Part shown: piece by piece, positions 1 to 7,153 of the stretch
How positions within the stretch are numbered: the stretch's first letter is position 1
Layout of the letters: each line of letters opens with the position of its first letter
NCBI GenBank assembly: GCA_041618535.1
Contig: JBFKFP010000131.1
Coordinates: 1-8,006 of the forward strand
From: SHLJ01 sp041618535
GTDB lineage: Bacteria; Bacteroidota; Bacteroidia; Flavobacteriales; Flavobacteriaceae
DNA: 8,006 bases
Direction of reading: 5' to 3'
Translations under genes and position numbers: made by a program
The notes under the pieces: model-generated
Databases searched by the model: none
Told to the model about the DNA's origin: nothing
What the model saw: only the letters and a program-made list of their open reading frames with translations

Positions 1-924
1 AGCAGCGAGGAGTTGGGGGGTGCTCAAACCCATGCTTCCAAGTCGGGAGTGGCACACCGGGTTTCTGCGAATGACATCTCCTGTCTTGAAGATATTAAAA
101 CACTTCTTTCCTTCCTGCCTCAAAATAACGAGGAATACCCGCCCTCCCGTGAGTATGGATTGGGTGAAGAGCTGAGGACAGAGCTGAAGTCGGTCATGCC
201 TGGCAATCCCAATACCCCATATGATATGCATGATGTGATTAATGGGGTAATTGACAGAGGCTCCTTCTTTGAAATACACCAGGATTTCGCTCCAAATATA
301 ATTGTCGGATTTGCCCGTATTGCTGGTAAGGTAGTTGGTGTGGTAGCCAACCAACCCATGCACCTGGCAGGGGTACTAGACGTGAACAGCTCGAAGAAGG
401 GAGCGCGTTTTGTCCGTTTTTGCGATTGCTTTAACATCCCTCTGCTGGTCCTCGAGGACGTCCCCGGATTCTTGCCCGGCACCGACCAGGAATGGAATGG
501 CATAATCACCAATGGTGCAAAATTGCTCTATGCGTTCTGCGAAGCAACGGTACCGAGAGTCACGGTTATAACCAGGAAGGCTTATGGAGGTGCATACGAT
601 GTGATGAATTCTAAACATATTGGTGCTGATATTAATTTCGCCTGGCCATCAGCCGAGATCGCTGTTATGGGAGCCAGGGGAGCGGCCGAGATCATCTTTA
701 AAAAAGACATTCAGCAGGCTGAAGATCCGGAAGCCAAATGGAAGGAGAAAGAAGCACAGTATGCCGAGTTATTTGCAAATCCTTACAGTGCAACAGAACG
801 CGGTTTTATAGATGAGGTTATTCTACCAGAACAAACCCGGAGAAAAGTGATCAGGGCATTCAGTATGCTTCAGGGCAAGCGTATCGAACAGCCTAAACGC
901 AAGCACGGTAATATTCCGCTGTAG
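1..924 (+). CDS. pccB: Propionyl-CoA-type carboxylase, carboxyltransferase (beta) subunit, 5' truncated
   Basis: Carboxyltransferase subunit of a biotin-dependent acyl-CoA carboxylase. It moves the carboxyl group from biotin on the alpha subunit to propionyl-CoA (or a similar acyl-CoA), giving methylmalonyl-CoA in the cytosol. The reading frame is open from base 1 (S-S-E-E, then LGGAQTH), so the gene starts outside the window. About 307 residues are visible of the usual 510-520, so roughly 200 N-terminal residues are missing. Family blocks seen: LGGAQTHASKSGVAH at the left edge, NQPMHLAGVLD near base 350, LEDVPGFLPGTDQEWNG near 450-500, the ARKAYGGAYDVMNSKH-like block (here starting TRKAYGG) near 570-620, AWPSAEIAVMGARGAAEI near 640-690, and the typical C-terminus KHGNIPL before TAG. 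It converges on the exported amidohydrolase. The biotin-carrying partner is not in view. The family is certain; propionyl-CoA rather than another acyl-CoA is the likely substrate, judged from overall resemblance. Confidence 0.93.
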   Translation, partial: SSEELGGAQTHASKSGVAHRVSANDISCLEDIKTLLSFLPQNNEEYPPSREYGLGEELRTELKSVMPGNPNTPYDMHDVINGVIDRGSFFEIHQDFAPNIIVGFARIAGKVVGVVANQPMHLAGVLDVNSSKKGARFVRFCDCFNIPLLVLEDVPGFLPGTDQEWNGIITNGAKLLYAFCEATVPRVTVITRKAYGGAYDVMNSKHIGADINFAWPSAEIAVMGARGAAEIIFKKDIQQAEDPEAKWKEKEAQYAELFANPYSATERGFIDEVILPEQTRRKVIRAFSMLQGKRIEQPKRKHGNIPL

Positions 925-936
925 AAAACGATTGTC

Positions 937-955
937 TCCTGAAACCAGGATTTAT
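937..955. terminator. Possible weak terminator between convergent genes
   Basis: In the 34-base gap between the carboxylase stop and the amidohydrolase stop, TCCTG (937-941) can pair with CAGGA (946-950) across a four-base loop AAAC. On the + strand it is followed by TTTATT. The stem is only 5 bp and the T tract is broken, so this would be a weak terminator for the carboxylase transcript. On the minus strand the sequence after the stem is not T-rich. The position is right for a terminator, but the structure alone does not prove it. Confidence 0.3.
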
Positions 956-958
956 TCA

Positions 959-2044
959 TTAATCCGGAAAACGCGTTTTATCCAGACCTGGCACAATTTT
1001 TAAGGCGTTCTTGTAATAAACTTTTTTCAAAATTTCATCGGGAAGGTCCATGCCGTACATCGCCCAGAAAGCATGATATTTTTTATGATAAGGAAAATAC
1101 TCGTCATCGCTTTCCAGGACCCTGAAATAAGTTGGGAATTCCCCCGGTTGCCAACTATCTTTTCCAAATAGTATCCTGTCCTGGTATTTGACAAAGAACT
1201 TACGGGCAAAACGCGGTTGCCGGCCCAGTTCGGCTATTATAGCCCCTATACCAACATACATATTCGGAATCTCATCCATAAGCTGACCCAGTTTACCGAG
1301 GTCGTTGGCAAACCATCCCATATGGGCATTGATAAAGGTTGTGTTCTTATGCTTTCTGAATACATTGTGCTGCTCCTCAATGATCTGTTCCCATGGAGCA
1401 GGATTGTCAGGACCTCGCTTTCGTCTTGGTCTTGTTTTTAACTCCAGCCATCTTTCGTTATCTCCGTCAAAGGGATCCCAGAATGGCTTAGGGTCTGCAG
1501 AATGGATCAGAACCGGAATTCCCAGTTCCCCGCAAGTTGCCCAAATTGGGTCGAGCCTCTGATCGTCAATCGCGAGTCGCTTCCCTTCAAAGTCATTATT
1601 TCTCAAGCCCAGGCTCTTGTATACTTTTAATCCGACAGCGCCTTGTTTAACGTCCTCACGCAATTGCCTGACCTTTTCCTCGATCCACCCCTCTGCACCT
1701 GCACCTTCAAAATTAATATTACAAAACAATACAAATCTTCCCGGAAAATTGGTTTCAACATTTTGAAGGGATTTTACCAGGTCTGCCCCGCTCCGTCCGC
1801 TTAAATTTACCATGACAGACATGTTCAGAGTGTCCATGGCTGCCACTACAGGAGCCAAATCCTGCTCCGGCATCCTGTATTGATGCCCATGGACATCGAT
1901 AAAGGGAAATTTGGCCTTCAGTATGGGTTTCCCGGGAACAACCAATGTTGATTTGGGATTGTATTCCTCGAACGTGAGGTCTTGCGCCATTGATTCAGCG
2001 TTCATTAAAATGAGGAGTAAACAGGCGGATAAAATTTTGATCAT
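959..2044 (-). CDS. Exported amidohydrolase-2-type metal-dependent hydrolase
   Basis: A 361-residue protein with the TIM-barrel metallohydrolase pattern of the amidohydrolase-2 family (the ACMSD/decarboxylase-like branch of the amidohydrolase superfamily). Residues 1-20 look like a Sec signal peptide: MIK, a hydrophobic core (LLLILM), then SMA|QD as a probable signal peptidase I site, so the enzyme should act in the periplasm or outside. Expected metal and catalytic residues are visible: HGH at 52-54 after strand 1 (FIDVHGH), H181 in VLIHS, H241 in NAHMGW and D296 in FGKDSW. K140 (GLKVYK) lies where some members have a bridging lysine. The length fits a complete gene. A basic, proline-rich insert (about residues 203-218, TRPRRKRGPDNP) follows H181. 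The ATG has no Shine-Dalgarno sequence. Its stop lies 34 bases from the convergent carboxylase stop, and it starts 63 bases downstream of the 164-residue gene, so co-transcription is possible. The substrate cannot be deduced; hydrolysis, decarboxylation or lactonase activity are all possible in this family. Confidence 0.85.
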   Translation of the reverse strand: MIKILSACLLLILMNAESMAQDLTFEEYNPKSTLVVPGKPILKAKFPFIDVHGHQYRMPEQDLAPVVAAMDTLNMSVMVNLSGRSGADLVKSLQNVETNFPGRFVLFCNINFEGAGAEGWIEEKVRQLREDVKQGAVGLKVYKSLGLRNNDFEGKRLAIDDQRLDPIWATCGELGIPVLIHSADPKPFWDPFDGDNERWLELKTRPRRKRGPDNPAPWEQIIEEQHNVFRKHKNTTFINAHMGWFANDLGKLGQLMDEIPNMYVGIGAIIAELGRQPRFARKFFVKYQDRILFGKDSWQPGEFPTYFRVLESDDEYFPYHKKYHAFWAMYGMDLPDEILKKVYYKNALKIVPGLDKTRFPD

Positions 2045-2107
2045 TAATGGTGATTTAGAAGTAAAAATAATGAATTGGAATCGAGCTCTTTTATATTTGG
2101 CATTCCT

Positions 2108-2602
2108 TTAACGTTGCTCCGAAGAAAGTGTAGCCAGCTCCTCTAAATCCTGAAACAGGTCATATTGCAGGTCTTTGTGTAATGAGCTAATTGCCTTTCC
2201 GGCAAGTTCCAGCTGCTTATTGTACATATTGCTCAATACTCTGTTGTGCCTGATATGCGGATCGATCATGAGCATATGCTTACAGAAATGCATGAGTATC
2301 AGTGCCTCGGTCTCCTTTTTCTTTGAATACCGGATATACCGTTTGGACTGGCGAAGTATTTTTCGGACCGACTTTTTGATGTAGTAATAATTATTGGCGT
2401 CTAAAGCTTTAAATTCATTTGAAATATAATCCTTCACCCCGGCAACATATCGATCTTCATTCTCTGATTCAAAAACCAGATAGGTTAGTAATTCCTTACT
2501 TTCAAGCTTAAACCTGGCCATTGCCAGGCAATAGTCCATTAGTTCCTGCTGAGATCTGTACTGAAGCTCCTTTTTGAGTTCGGATATAGTGGCTGCCTTC
2601 AT
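2108..2602 (-). CDS. Conserved-looking hypothetical protein, 164 residues, helical and basic
   Basis: I do not recognise a family with confidence. The 164-residue product has no signal peptide, no membrane segment and no obvious catalytic motif. It opens with ISELKKEL, followed by a long, charged, apparently all-helical chain. A strongly basic stretch at about 76-96 (KKSVRKILRQSKRYIRYSKKK) could bind nucleic acid or an acidic partner. C-terminal helices are rich in Leu/Glu (LFQDLEELATL). The composition and the opening resemble short uncharacterised proteins common in Bacteroidota, which is a memory-based impression only. The ATG is preceded by an A-rich sequence without a Shine-Dalgarno. It sits between acs (156 bases upstream, with a hairpin in the gap) and the amidohydrolase (63 bases downstream), all on the same strand. 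It is probably real: the frame is full length, no competing ORF makes sense, and codon use looks like that of its neighbours. Confidence 0.75.
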   Translation of the reverse strand: MKAATISELKKELQYRSQQELMDYCLAMARFKLESKELLTYLVFESENEDRYVAGVKDYISNEFKALDANNYYYIKKSVRKILRQSKRYIRYSKKKETEALILMHFCKHMLMIDPHIRHNRVLSNMYNKQLELAGKAISSLHKDLQYDLFQDLEELATLSSEQR

Positions 2603-2679
2603 TTTTTAGCTTTGATTGGGTAAAGATAAGAGTTAATAAAATTAAAGGCGAACAGGAGATGCCAGGGACACAAAATATC

Positions 2680-2722
2680 AAGGGGATACCCAAACAACCA
2701 TGGTCAATTCAAGTATCCCCTT
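2680..2722. terminator. 10-bp hairpin downstream of acs, probable terminator
   Basis: AAGGGGATAC (2680-2689) is perfectly complementary to GTATCCCCTT (2713-2722), with a 23-base loop that contains the palindrome ACCATGGT. It lies 37 bases beyond the acs stop, where a terminator is expected. On the minus strand the stem is followed by an imperfect T-rich run (TTGATATTTT). On the + strand the tract is better (TTTTT at 2721-2725), although no + strand gene is nearby. The long loop makes it atypical. It could instead act as an operator upstream of the 164-residue gene, whose ATG is about 80 bases away. Confidence 0.5.
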
Positions 2723-2758
2723 TTTACAAATTACTCAGAAGTTTCTATTTCATTAAAA

Positions 2759-4666
2759 TCAGAGCGCTTCGTTAATTATATTCTGAACCACTTCGGGATT
2801 GAGCAAAGTACTGGTATCGCCTAAATTGGATGTATCCTTACTCGCTACCTTCCTGAGGATTCTCCTCATGATCTTTCCTGACCGGGTTTTGGGCAAGCCC
2901 TGGGTAAATTGAATTTTATCAAGTTTGGCGATAGGTCCGATACGGTCTGATATCAGTCGGTTAATCTCCATTCTTAATTCATCCTTATCACGGCCATTGG
3001 CAGATGCTTTCAGGGTGATAAATCCGTAAAGAGAGTTCCCTTTTATATCATGAGGTGCCCCTACAATGGCAGATTCTGCCACCTCCATATGTTCGTTGAT
3101 TGCGTCCTCTATTGGAGCTGTTCCGAGGTTGTGACCAGACACGATGATAACATCATCTACCCTACCGGTAATCCTGTAATATCCCACTTCATCCCGCATA
3201 GCCCCGTCACCGGTAAAATACATTCCAGGATAGGCTGAAAAATAAGTGTCACGATAACGATCGTGATTTCCCCAGATCGTCCTTGCAATTGCCGGCCACG
3301 GGAATTTCACACATAAGTTTCCTTCAACCTGGTTCCCTTTTACCTCCTTGCCTTCACTATCCATTAAAGCCGGTTGAATACCCGGCAGAGGGAGTGTTGC
3401 GAAAGTAGGTGTTGTTGGCGTAACATATGGAATTGGAGAAATTAGAATTCCCCCTGTCTCGGTTTGCCACCAGGTATCAACAATCGGTGACTTTTTCTTA
3501 CCAATGTTATCATTGTACCAGTGCCAGGCCTCTTCATTGATCGGTTCACCAACAGATCCCAGAACTTTCAGGGATGAAAGGTCATATTTAGCTGTATATT
3601 CCAGATCTTCCTTGGCCAATGCCCTGATAGCTGTTGGGGCAGTATAGAATTGGTTCACCTTATGCTTCTCGATGATCTGCCAGAACCGGCCAAAGTCAGG
3701 ATAACTGGGAACGCCTTCAAACATTATGGTAGTTGCTCCGTTTAACAGTGGTCCGTATACAATGTAGGTATGTCCCGTGATCCAGCCAATGTCAGCCGTA
3801 CACCAGTACACATCATTTTCAGTGTAGTTGAAAACATTCTTGAAAGAGTAGCCTGCATAGACCATGTATCCCCCGCTGGTATGCATCATTCCCTTGGGTT
3901 TTCCCGTTGACCCGGAGGTGTAAAGAATAAATAATGGATCCTCAGCATCCATAATTTCAGGAGAACAATCCGCATAGGCATTAATCAGGAGTGTATCCAG
4001 CCATTTATCCCTTTTTTTCTTCATTTTTACTTCGGAATTGGTGCGTTTGGCTACCAGAACAGTTTCCACATTTGGGCATTCTTTCAGTGCCTCATCTACT
4101 ATTCCTTTAAGATCGGTGATCTTCTTTCCCCTGTAGGATCCATCGGAGGTGATTACCATCCGGGCGTTGCAGTCATTGATCCTTGTTGCCAGCGCTGCCG
4201 CTGAGAATCCGGCAAATACCACCGAATGAATGGCTCCTATACGGGCGCAGGCAAGGACCGCTATGGCCAGTTCCGGAATCATAGGCAGGTAAAGGCATAC
4301 CCGATCTCCTTTCTTAACACCTTCATCCTTCAAAACATTTGCAAATGTGCATACACGTTTATGCAACTGGTTGTACGTGATATATTCAGTTTCTTCCTCA
4401 GGATTGTTCGGCTCAAAAATGATAGCCGTCTTTTCACCGCGAATATGTAAATGCCTGTCGAGACAATTTTCCGTGATATTCAATTTGGCCCCTTCAAACC
4501 ATTTCACTTCAGGAATACTGAAATCCCAGCTAAATACGTTATCCCAGTGTTTGCGCCATAAAAAATGCTCTTCTGCTATTTCTTCCCAGAACAATTCCGG
4601 ATCGTTAACAGATTTGCGATAGACCTGAAAATATTCCTCAAGACTTTTAATGTGATAATTACTCAT
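2759..4666 (-). CDS. acs: Acetyl-CoA synthetase (AMP-forming acetate-CoA ligase)
   Basis: Cytosolic acyl-adenylate-forming enzyme that converts acetate, ATP and CoA to acetyl-CoA, AMP and PPi. Many members also accept propionate. At 635 residues it is close to the usual 630-655, so it is complete. Motifs in order: N-terminal acetyl-CoA synthetase region with WFEGAKLNITENCLDRH (56-72), P-loop YTSGSTGKPKG (249-259), DTWWQTETGG (397-406) with the tandem Trp that narrows the acyl pocket to short chains, TGD (485-487), hinge region YRITGRVDD (497-505), VSGHNLGT (509-516), and SGKIMRR (596-602) with catalytic Lys598. Lys598 is the residue acetylated by Pat-type enzymes in other bacteria, so acetylation control is possible here. 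The ATG at 4664-4666 starts the standard N-terminus (MSNYHIKSLEEYF) without a Shine-Dalgarno. A 144-base leader separates it from the symporter gene upstream, so it may have its own promoter. A hairpin follows the stop codon. Confidence 0.97.
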   Translation of the reverse strand: MSNYHIKSLEEYFQVYRKSVNDPELFWEEIAEEHFLWRKHWDNVFSWDFSIPEVKWFEGAKLNITENCLDRHLHIRGEKTAIIFEPNNPEEETEYITYNQLHKRVCTFANVLKDEGVKKGDRVCLYLPMIPELAIAVLACARIGAIHSVVFAGFSAAALATRINDCNARMVITSDGSYRGKKITDLKGIVDEALKECPNVETVLVAKRTNSEVKMKKKRDKWLDTLLINAYADCSPEIMDAEDPLFILYTSGSTGKPKGMMHTSGGYMVYAGYSFKNVFNYTENDVYWCTADIGWITGHTYIVYGPLLNGATTIMFEGVPSYPDFGRFWQIIEKHKVNQFYTAPTAIRALAKEDLEYTAKYDLSSLKVLGSVGEPINEEAWHWYNDNIGKKKSPIVDTWWQTETGGILISPIPYVTPTTPTFATLPLPGIQPALMDSEGKEVKGNQVEGNLCVKFPWPAIARTIWGNHDRYRDTYFSAYPGMYFTGDGAMRDEVGYYRITGRVDDVIIVSGHNLGTAPIEDAINEHMEVAESAIVGAPHDIKGNSLYGFITLKASANGRDKDELRMEINRLISDRIGPIAKLDKIQFTQGLPKTRSGKIMRRILRKVASKDTSNLGDTSTLLNPEVVQNIINEAL

Positions 4667-4709
4667 TGTCGAATTTTTTGATAAAGTTGATTCTGTTTTT
4701 ATATTTCAG

Positions 4710-4829
4710 GCGGTCTGATAACCTTCAATAAAGCATGGTCATGGTCTCGCCAAATCGAAGAACAAATTACGAACCTTTTGCAAACTCATTCAATGATAAA
4801 AGTCAGTGAATTAAAGTTTATCAGACCGC
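4710..4829. repeat. Long-range inverted repeat spanning the symporter stop and the acs leader
   Basis: GCGGTCTGATAACC (4710-4723) and GTTTATCAGACCGC (4816-4829) are inverted copies matching at 13 of 14 positions, 11 of them consecutive. The intervening 92 bases are the rest of the acs leader. The right arm lies over the last codons of the symporter gene, just upstream of its TAA. In a read-through transcript the arms could pair, closing a loop around the stop codon and most of the intergenic region. It could be a processing or regulatory structure for acs, a binding-site pair, or chance. Confidence 0.45.
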
Positions 4830-6190
4830 ATTCGTTCCCGGTAGGCTTTTAGTTCCTCAATGACTCTCGGGGCCATAATTATAGTAGCTGTCATTGTCGG
4901 AATGGCCATCAATGCGAAGAAACCATCAATGAGGTTTATCATCATACTGAGGGAGGTAGTTGCTCCTACAATTATACTGGCGATATAAAAATAGTTATAA
5001 AGAAATTTATATTTGGCACCTATGATGTAAGATAAGCATTTCGACCCGTAATATGAATATGAGAATAATGACGAGATGCTAAAAACAGCGATACAAACCA
5101 ATAGCAGGTAATTTCCCACTCCCGGCATAGATGCCTCAAAGGCAGAAGCGGTTAAACTTACACCGTTATCACTGGTTGTTTCCCAGACCCCGGTTACAAG
5201 GATGGTCATGGCGGTTAATGTACAGACTATCAAGGTGTCAATGGCCGGGCCAAGCATTGCAACTAGGCCTTCTCTCACGGGTTCATCGGTTTTGGCGGCA
5301 CCATGGGCCAGCGGTGCCGTCCCTATCCCTGCCTCATTTGAAAAGGCACCTCGCCTTACGCCCAACAATATAAGTGCGCCTAAAACCCCTCCTAAAAACG
5401 GCTCTCCGGAATAGTTCTCAGCATTAAAGGCATCGGTAAAAATCAAACTGAAATAATACGGGACCTCCTCTGCATTCAAATAGAGAATGACCAGTACACT
5501 AAAAAAGTAAAGCAAGACCATTGCCGGTACAAGCCTGGCCGCTGTTTTGCTTATCCTGGAGATTCCACCGAGAATTACGATGCCCGTAATTACAACAAGT
5601 ACAACCCCTATTATAAGGTTTGACGTGAAATCCACTTCTACTCCGTTGGGCCGTAACATGATATCGTTTACCGCCTGGGTAAGTTGATTGACGTTAAACA
5701 CCGGCAGCGCACCAATTAGTCCGCATAAACTGAAGAAAACGGCCAGTGGTTTCCATGATCTACCCAGTCCTTCCTGGATAAAGTACATCGGGCCACCCTG
5801 CAATTCGCCTTCGCTGTCATGTCCCCTGTACATTATCGCCAGGGTGGATGTAAAGAACTTTGTGGACATACCGATAACCGCACTGACCCACATCCAGAAG
5901 ACCGCACCTGGGCCACCAATTGTTATGGCCACGGCCACTCCGGCGATATTTCCCATACCGATTGTTGAAGAGAGAGCTGTAGACAAAGCCTGGAAATGAC
6001 TAATCTGACCGGGATCATCAGGGTCGTCATATTTCCCTCTAAGCACCTGGATGGCGTGCCCGATAAACTGGAATGGCAGAAAACCGGAACGTATCAGCAG
6101 GTAAAGGCCACCGCCTATAAGCAATAAGAGTAAAGGCAATCCCCAGACTGCCGAGGCAAAATCGGCAATAAACTGGTCCAGTTTTTCCAT
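4811..6190 (-). CDS. Sodium:alanine/glycine symporter (AGCS family)
   Basis: A 459-residue inner-membrane transporter of the alanine or glycine:cation symporter family (AlsT/DagA/AgcS type), which imports alanine and/or glycine with Na+. Evidence: many hydrophobic segments along the chain (roughly ten or more, for example about 15-33, 192-210, 221-238), the block ALSSTIGMGNIAGVAVAI (72-89), and GGPGAVFWMWVSAVIG (92-107), which fits the family's signature as I remember it. RRGAFSNEAGIGTAPLAHGA (279-298) is the conserved substrate/ion-site loop. The length is normal and the gene looks complete, with a short hydrophilic C-terminus (about 445-459). The purC stop TAA directly abuts this ATG with no spacer, and there is no Shine-Dalgarno, so translation is probably coupled to purC. 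Which amino acid and which ion are used cannot be read from the sequence. Glycine supply for purine synthesis would explain the arrangement but is inference. Confidence 0.94.
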   Translation of the reverse strand: MEKLDQFIADFASAVWGLPLLLLLIGGGLYLLIRSGFLPFQFIGHAIQVLRGKYDDPDDPGQISHFQALSTALSSTIGMGNIAGVAVAITIGGPGAVFWMWVSAVIGMSTKFFTSTLAIMYRGHDSEGELQGGPMYFIQEGLGRSWKPLAVFFSLCGLIGALPVFNVNQLTQAVNDIMLRPNGVEVDFTSNLIIGVVLVVITGIVILGGISRISKTAARLVPAMVLLYFFSVLVILYLNAEEVPYYFSLIFTDAFNAENYSGEPFLGGVLGALILLGVRRGAFSNEAGIGTAPLAHGAAKTDEPVREGLVAMLGPAIDTLIVCTLTAMTILVTGVWETTSDNGVSLTASAFEASMPGVGNYLLLVCIAVFSISSLFSYSYYGSKCLSYIIGAKYKFLYNYFYIASIIVGATTSLSMMINLIDGFFALMAIPTMTATIIMAPRVIEELKAYRERMRSDKL

Positions 6191-7153
6191 TTAGGTGATC
6201 TGAAATTTGGCTAAAAAGTTAAGCACATTGGCCTCAATCCTCTCCTGAATATTGGTTAAATCGGCCCTGTTGAATATGTCTCCGGTAATATTCTCATATA
6301 ATTCAATGTACCGGTCGCTCACGGTTTTAATGTAATCGTCACTCATATGGGGAACGGTCTGGCCAGCTAGACCCTGGAAGCCATTGCTGATCAGCCATTG
6401 ACGAACAAATTCCTTGCTAAGCTGTTTTTGGGCTTCACCATTTTTCTGCCGTTCCTCATATCCGTCAGCATAAAAATACCTTGAAGAATCCGGGGTGTGA
6501 ATTTCATCGATCAGAACTATCCTACCGTCCCTGGTCTTCCCGAATTCATACTTTGTATCAACCAGGATCAACCCTCTTTTTGCCGCTAGTTCAGTTCCCC
6601 TCTTAAAGAGCTTCCTGGTATAATCTTCCAATATACTGTAATCCTCTTCAGAAACAATTCCCCTAACCAGAATATCTTCCCTGGAGATGTCTTCATCATG
6701 ATCCCCTTTCTCTGCCTTGGTGGCCGGGGTTATCACAGGCTCCGGGAAAGCGTCATTTTCTTTCATACCGTCCGGCATAGGTACACCGCAAATGGAACGC
6801 TTTCCGGCCTTATATTCACGAGCCGCATGGCCCGACAGATATCCGCGAATCACCATCTCTACCTTAAACGGATAGCACAGATGGCCAACCGCAACGTTGG
6901 GATCAGGTGTCGCTATCAGCCAGTTAGGGACAAGGTCTTCAGTGGCCTTCATCATTTTTGTTGCGATCTGATTAAGAATCTGCCCCTTATATGGAATTCC
7001 TTTTGGCATAACCACATCAAAGGCGCTTAATCTATCGGTCGCGATCATGACCAGAAGGTCGTTTTCAAGGTAATAGACCTCACGGACTTTACCCTTATAT
7101 ACTTTAATCTGATTCGGAAAATGAAAATTGGTGGTGGTAATGGTTTGCATCAT
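6191..7153 (-). CDS. purC: Phosphoribosylaminoimidazole-succinocarboxamide synthase (SAICAR synthetase)
   Basis: Cytosolic ligase of de novo purine synthesis: CAIR + aspartate + ATP gives SAICAR. About 320 residues, the long form (near 300 residues, as in yeast Ade1 and many Bacteroidota) rather than the roughly 240-residue E. coli type. Seen in order: nucleotide-binding N-terminus YKGKVREVY (19-27), TDRLSAFD (39-46), PFKVEMVIRGYLSGH (95-109), PATKAEKGDHDE (143-154), and LVDTKYEFG (197-205), both family signatures being recognisable. LIDEIHTPDSSRY follows. Start choice: the frame opens TTG-ATG-ATG-CAA. I chose the first ATG (7151-7153), whose A is also the last base of the phoH TGA (TGATG). 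The second ATG (7148-7150) is equally plausible because it lies 7 bases from an AGGA sequence. The stop touches the symporter ATG. The gene sits inside a tight phoH-purC-symporter operon. Confidence 0.96.
   Translation of the reverse strand: MMQTITTTNFHFPNQIKVYKGKVREVYYLENDLLVMIATDRLSAFDVVMPKGIPYKGQILNQIATKMMKATEDLVPNWLIATPDPNVAVGHLCYPFKVEMVIRGYLSGHAAREYKAGKRSICGVPMPDGMKENDAFPEPVITPATKAEKGDHDEDISREDILVRGIVSEEDYSILEDYTRKLFKRGTELAAKRGLILVDTKYEFGKTRDGRIVLIDEIHTPDSSRYFYADGYEERQKNGEAQKQLSKEFVRQWLISNGFQGLAGQTVPHMSDDYIKTVSDRYIELYENITGDIFNRADLTNIQERIEANVLNFLAKFQIT

Noticed and set aside
13..15. TTG at 13-15 as the start of the carboxylase gene.
   Set aside because: The frame is open to base 1, the preceding residues fit the family, and the protein would lack about 200 N-terminal residues. 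The gene is truncated by the window edge.
2021..2032. L-S-A-C at residues 5-8 of the amidohydrolase as a lipoprotein signal (lipobox).
   Set aside because: The Cys comes before the hydrophobic core rather than after it, so signal peptidase II cleavage there is not plausible. A type I site at SMA|QD fits better.
2621..2628. TATCTTTA on the minus strand as a Bacteroidota-type -7 promoter element (TAnnTTTG) for the 164-residue gene.
   Set aside because: One mismatch, and no TTTG-like -33 element at the expected distance. Too weak to call in A/T-rich DNA.
2508..2693. 61-codon minus-strand frame with a hydrophobic N-terminus overlapping the start of the 164-residue gene.
   Set aside because: It overlaps the better-supported gene in another frame, starts inside the hairpin loop region and has no family resemblance.
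4734..4746. Tandem CATGGT repeat (two copies) in the acs leader.
   Set aside because: Only two 6-base units; no reason to think it is more than chance.
5688..5999. 103-codon + strand frame inside the symporter gene.
   Set aside because: Antisense shadow of a clearly coding gene, with low-complexity composition and no recognisable domain.
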